From contig CM020618.1 in assembly GCA_009829735.1 (NCBI GenBank), positions 40,787,030 to 40,851,029 on the forward strand: a DNA stretch of 64,000 nt, in the 5' to 3' direction. Origin of the DNA: Pyropia yezoensis. Taxonomy: Eukaryota; Rhodophyta; Bangiophyceae; Bangiales; Bangiaceae. The notes beneath the pieces are model-generated. The model was not told the DNA's origin. It made no database searches and saw nothing but the letters and a program-made list of their open reading frames with translations. The translations under genes were made by a program, and so were the position numbers. Of this stretch, positions 61,650 through 64,000 are shown piece by piece. Every line of letters begins with the position of its first letter. Positions within the stretch are counted from its first letter, which is position 1.

Positions 61650-62900
61650 GTGGCGGCAACCTCCCGCGTGCCAACCGTACCCGAGCGGCGCCATGTTGGG
61701 GTTTCGTTACGTGAGGCTCAAGCTCACAGCCACCTCCCAGTAACTTTCGTCTACAACTCCAAGCGTGACGCCATCACGGCCCTCGGGATCTCCGAGTGGG
61801 CGGCGACCCTGACTGTGTTTTCTGTAGTCTTGAGGAGAATGTTGCCTCGTGCGAGTCGTGCACCGCCAGCCCCTCTCACGACTCTACACCGTGTCATGGA
61901 CGTCGTCGACTCCTACACCTCCCTTGCTTGCTCGGCTTACTATTTCCCTCGCGTGGAGCTGGATGGTCTACCTGCGTGCCGTCGCCGAGCCACGGCGGTG
62001 GATCTGCAAGCCCTCGCGGAGAAGTTCTTCACACAGGTGAATGCGGCTTGCTTGCGACCCGAGCTGGCTGTGTTTGGCACCTACCTGGATGTACCGAACA
62101 CGCACCGGTTGAGGGAGCTCGTCGAGCACGTCGTCCCGGCCCTTCTCCACGTGCGTCAAGCGCAGGAGTTGCTCTTTGAGAATTCTCACCAGCTGCTCAA
62201 GCGGGCGTTGGTGTCTGGCGACGGTCACGACGATGCTTCGAGAGCGATGGCACGGTATGTGCAGTCCGAATTGGCGGGACGCATTCGTCTTGGCCATGCC
62301 GTGTTTTCCATTCCGGACCACTGGATGGTTCACGCTGGCCTCAAAGCTTCCTTGGACAATGCTGAATTGCTACGCTCTACTGCACCTGGGGCGTGGCGGT
62401 GCACAGGGAAGTCAGCGCTCTCCAGCGACTTGTCTGTGGCCGCAGTGCTGGTCGCGGAAGCCCGCAGCAGCGAGGAGGGCCAGGTTTCATGGCGGACGCG
62501 CGCAACGCGGGGACGCCAGGGGCGCCTCAGGGCGGGGGACGCCGTGCGGGTTCTGATGTTCACTGGTGTCGCTCGAACAGCTGTGCGTGTAACTGTGGGG
62601 GCCGATGCACGTCGTTTGGACAGCCGTCCTGCGTACTTTCGCGTTCTGATGTTTTTTACCACTGGGGCTGGTGAGGCGGCGGCTGTAGTTTCTCCGATTG
62701 AGAAGGCAGCTGATGGTACTTACTGGGCTCTGGATGACAAGCGGTTCTTGTACCTGCCCTTGAGAGCAGTCCGAAGAGCATTAGTACTGCATGATTGTCA
62801 GGAGGACTGTGTTGTCTCTTCCACAACCGTCGCCCATCAAGATAGTAACCGGTGGCAAGCTCTGGGGCGCGAAACTGGCTACCCTGCGCGCAGCGGGTGA
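61650..62900 (+). CDS. TNP2/KDZ-type transposase, C-terminal part
   Basis: 416 codons; the first codon at 61650 is not ATG, and the frame probably continues from the preceding fragment. A helical region (MDVVDSYTSLACSAYY, VPALLHVRQAQELLFENSHQLLKRAL) corresponds to the C-terminal DUF4218-like part of tnp2 transposases, with the FENSHQLLKR segment at the usual place of the catalytic Glu block. A beta-rich end follows (FRVLMFFTTGAGEAAAV, FLYLPLRAVRRALVLHDCQEDC). It is the partner of 56329-57609. No CACTA/CACTG termini were identified. Confidence 0.6.
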   Translation: MAATSRVPTVPERRHVGVSLREAQAHSHLPVTFVYNSKRDAITALGISEWAATLTVFSVVLRRMLPRASRAPPAPLTTLHRVMDVVDSYTSLACSAYYFPRVELDGLPACRRRATAVDLQALAEKFFTQVNAACLRPELAVFGTYLDVPNTHRLRELVEHVVPALLHVRQAQELLFENSHQLLKRALVSGDGHDDASRAMARYVQSELAGRIRLGHAVFSIPDHWMVHAGLKASLDNAELLRSTAPGAWRCTGKSALSSDLSVAAVLVAEARSSEEGQVSWRTRATRGRQGRLRAGDAVRVLMFTGVARTAVRVTVGADARRLDSRPAYFRVLMFFTTGAGEAAAVVSPIEKAADGTYWALDDKRFLYLPLRAVRRALVLHDCQEDCVVSSTTVAHQDSNRWQALGRETGYPARSG

Positions 62901-63619
62901 CGGTGGCCGTCGTCAGCGACGCAGGGCCCTGAACGTACAAAGAGTCTGCTCCAAACTCTTCCTCGAGCGCCGCTTGCGACCCCGCGCTCGCCGCTGCCGC
63001 CGCCGTGGCTGCCATGGCCTCCACTGGAGGCGAGCTCACGATTCCAAGTCAGACCAGGGCGCTGCCGCAGAGCCCTATCTACGTTATGCACTCTTACCCT
63101 CACATGGCGCATGGATGACCATAATCACATTAGCCAGGGCGCGTCTCGCCCGGGTACGATTAGGGGTAGGCGGCGCACCCGGGCGCTCGTCAAGCCGCCC
63201 GCACGCAGAGCGACCACCGCTCCGGGGTGAGACTCGCGCGGCCGCGGACCCTGCAGCGGCCCAGCGTCCACGCGGCAGCGGGGTGGGGGCATGAGAAGCA
63301 CGCCCGGTAAGGCCGACCGAGCCCTGAGGTATCCCCACCACAAACGCGCGGCTGCCGCGGTCGTCGACGCCACCTTTCGGAAACGCGGCCAGAGGGATTT
63401 CAATGACACGCCGCGCATGGCGTGGTGTCTTTCTTCTTACCGCCCATCGGCTCCTATCGTGAGCGCCTGCTCACAAAAGCAATAATGGGGAGCATCTTGG
63501 ACCGAGCTGCGGTAGCGTCGAGCCACTCCACAAGAGCGGACGGGCACTTTCAGAAACGGCGGTAGGTAGGGCCTGGCGCCGCCACACAGTCCCCAGCGTG
63601 TGAGGCGCGGCGCTGACGC
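62901..63619. other. No confident gene
   Basis: Ala/Arg-rich short frames on both strands (for example minus strand from 63039, MSSPPVEAMAATAAAAASAG, overlapping the transposase end). No domain seen; may contain the transposon's right end. Confidence 0.35.
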
Positions 63620-64000
63620 TCACGGCAGCAATCCTTTCGGTGCATGCGCTGGCCACAGCACAATGAAGTGGCATGACGGGGTCTCTTGATGACCAATGTC
63701 GTACAATACAGAATGCACATAGAGCCTCTTCTGGAACTCACAGTTGGGCGGCTCCACCGCCCGCGCGTCGGACGTGATGGCCACCGCCGCACCGCGCGCG
63801 GCCGCACCAAACGCTGCAAGCGCCGAGACCCCATGGCCCAACCCCCCCACGTCCATGCCGGTGGCGACAAAACCGTCGCTGGCGGCCAGCACGTTGGCCC
63901 CGGCCGCCGACTTGCGGAAAGACAGCGCGATAATGACGGGTATGCCAAAGAGGGCACCATCCCCAGTCCCAAGGCGTAGAGGGGCGGCGTTCCCGTCCCC
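63620..64000 (-). CDS. Partial unknown ORF running off the window
   Basis: The minus-strand frame is open from the window edge to a stop at 63620 (about 126 codons, no start inside that must be used). It is Gly/Ala-rich with a hydrophobic part (GVSALAAFGAAARGAAVAI) and a polar end (PNCEFQKRLYVHSVLYDIGHQ). This is the C-terminus of a protein whose start lies right of the window. No family recognised; it could be a composition-driven frame. Confidence 0.35.
   Translation of the reverse strand, partial: GDGNAAPLRLGTGDGALFGIPVIIALSFRKSAAGANVLAASDGFVATGMDVGGLGHGVSALAAFGAAARGAAVAITSDARAVEPPNCEFQKRLYVHSVLYDIGHQETPSCHFIVLWPAHAPKGLLP

Noticed and set aside
1-64000. CRISPR arrays, rRNA or tRNA genes
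   Set aside because: No regularly spaced short repeats and no recognisable rRNA or tRNA sequence on either strand; the tRNA-like 18-mers are retroelement primer sites.

Overview
The window is GC-rich nuclear DNA of a eukaryotic alga. A bangiophyte red alga (Porphyra/Pyropia-like) fits best: GC is high, the three host genes appear intronless, proteins carry long Gly/Ala/Pro low-complexity stretches, and one host protein has an internal MAFVP-type start that looks like a red-algal plastid transit peptide. The organism is an inference. No rRNA, tRNA, CRISPR array or prokaryotic feature was seen.

Layout. 1-2.9 kb: a possible primer-binding site/LTR remnant of an LTR element and a broken TNP2/KDZ-type DNA-transposase fragment (minus strand). 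2.96-12.34 kb: a whole-looking Ty3/gypsy chromovirus, copy A1 (+), with 470-bp LTRs, a 5-bp target duplication, gag, pol, and a long extra ORF on the opposite strand between pol and the 3' LTR. 12.3-16.1 kb: a GC-rich stretch without a clear gene, a ~0.7-kb inverted-repeat element, and a DD34E Tc1/mariner transposase with one internal stop. 16.15-26.74 kb: a three-level nest, in which a short Tc1/mariner-like element is split by a second, broken copy of the same LTR family (A2, minus strand), itself hit by a 472-bp TA-flanked MITE. 28.3-37.9 kb: the host gene island, with a 3-ketoacyl-CoA synthase (+), a mitochondrial-carrier-family protein of phosphate-carrier type (-), and a ~1.3-kaa HAT/TPR-repeat protein of Mbb1/HCF107 type (-). 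39.36-54.17 kb: a different Ty3/gypsy chromovirus (B, minus strand), inflated by a 500-N gap flanked by two copies of the same ~4.67 kb, almost certainly unmerged contig ends. 54.2-64 kb: a GC-rich non-coding stretch, then a TNP2-type DNA transposase in pieces on the plus strand enclosing two minus-strand genes (an extended PHD finger protein and an unknown, broken ORF), and a partial ORF leaving the window.

The best candidate for something undescribed is the antisense ORF of the LTR elements. It lies in the same place in A1, A2 and B (opposite strand, 3' of pol, starting just inside the 3' LTR), is 647 aa in both A copies although A2's sense genes are decayed, and has a divergent but colinear 705-aa counterpart in family B. 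Its C-terminus in family A is Arg/Ser-rich. A second candidate is the TNP2-type transposon that may carry an ePHD gene as cargo.
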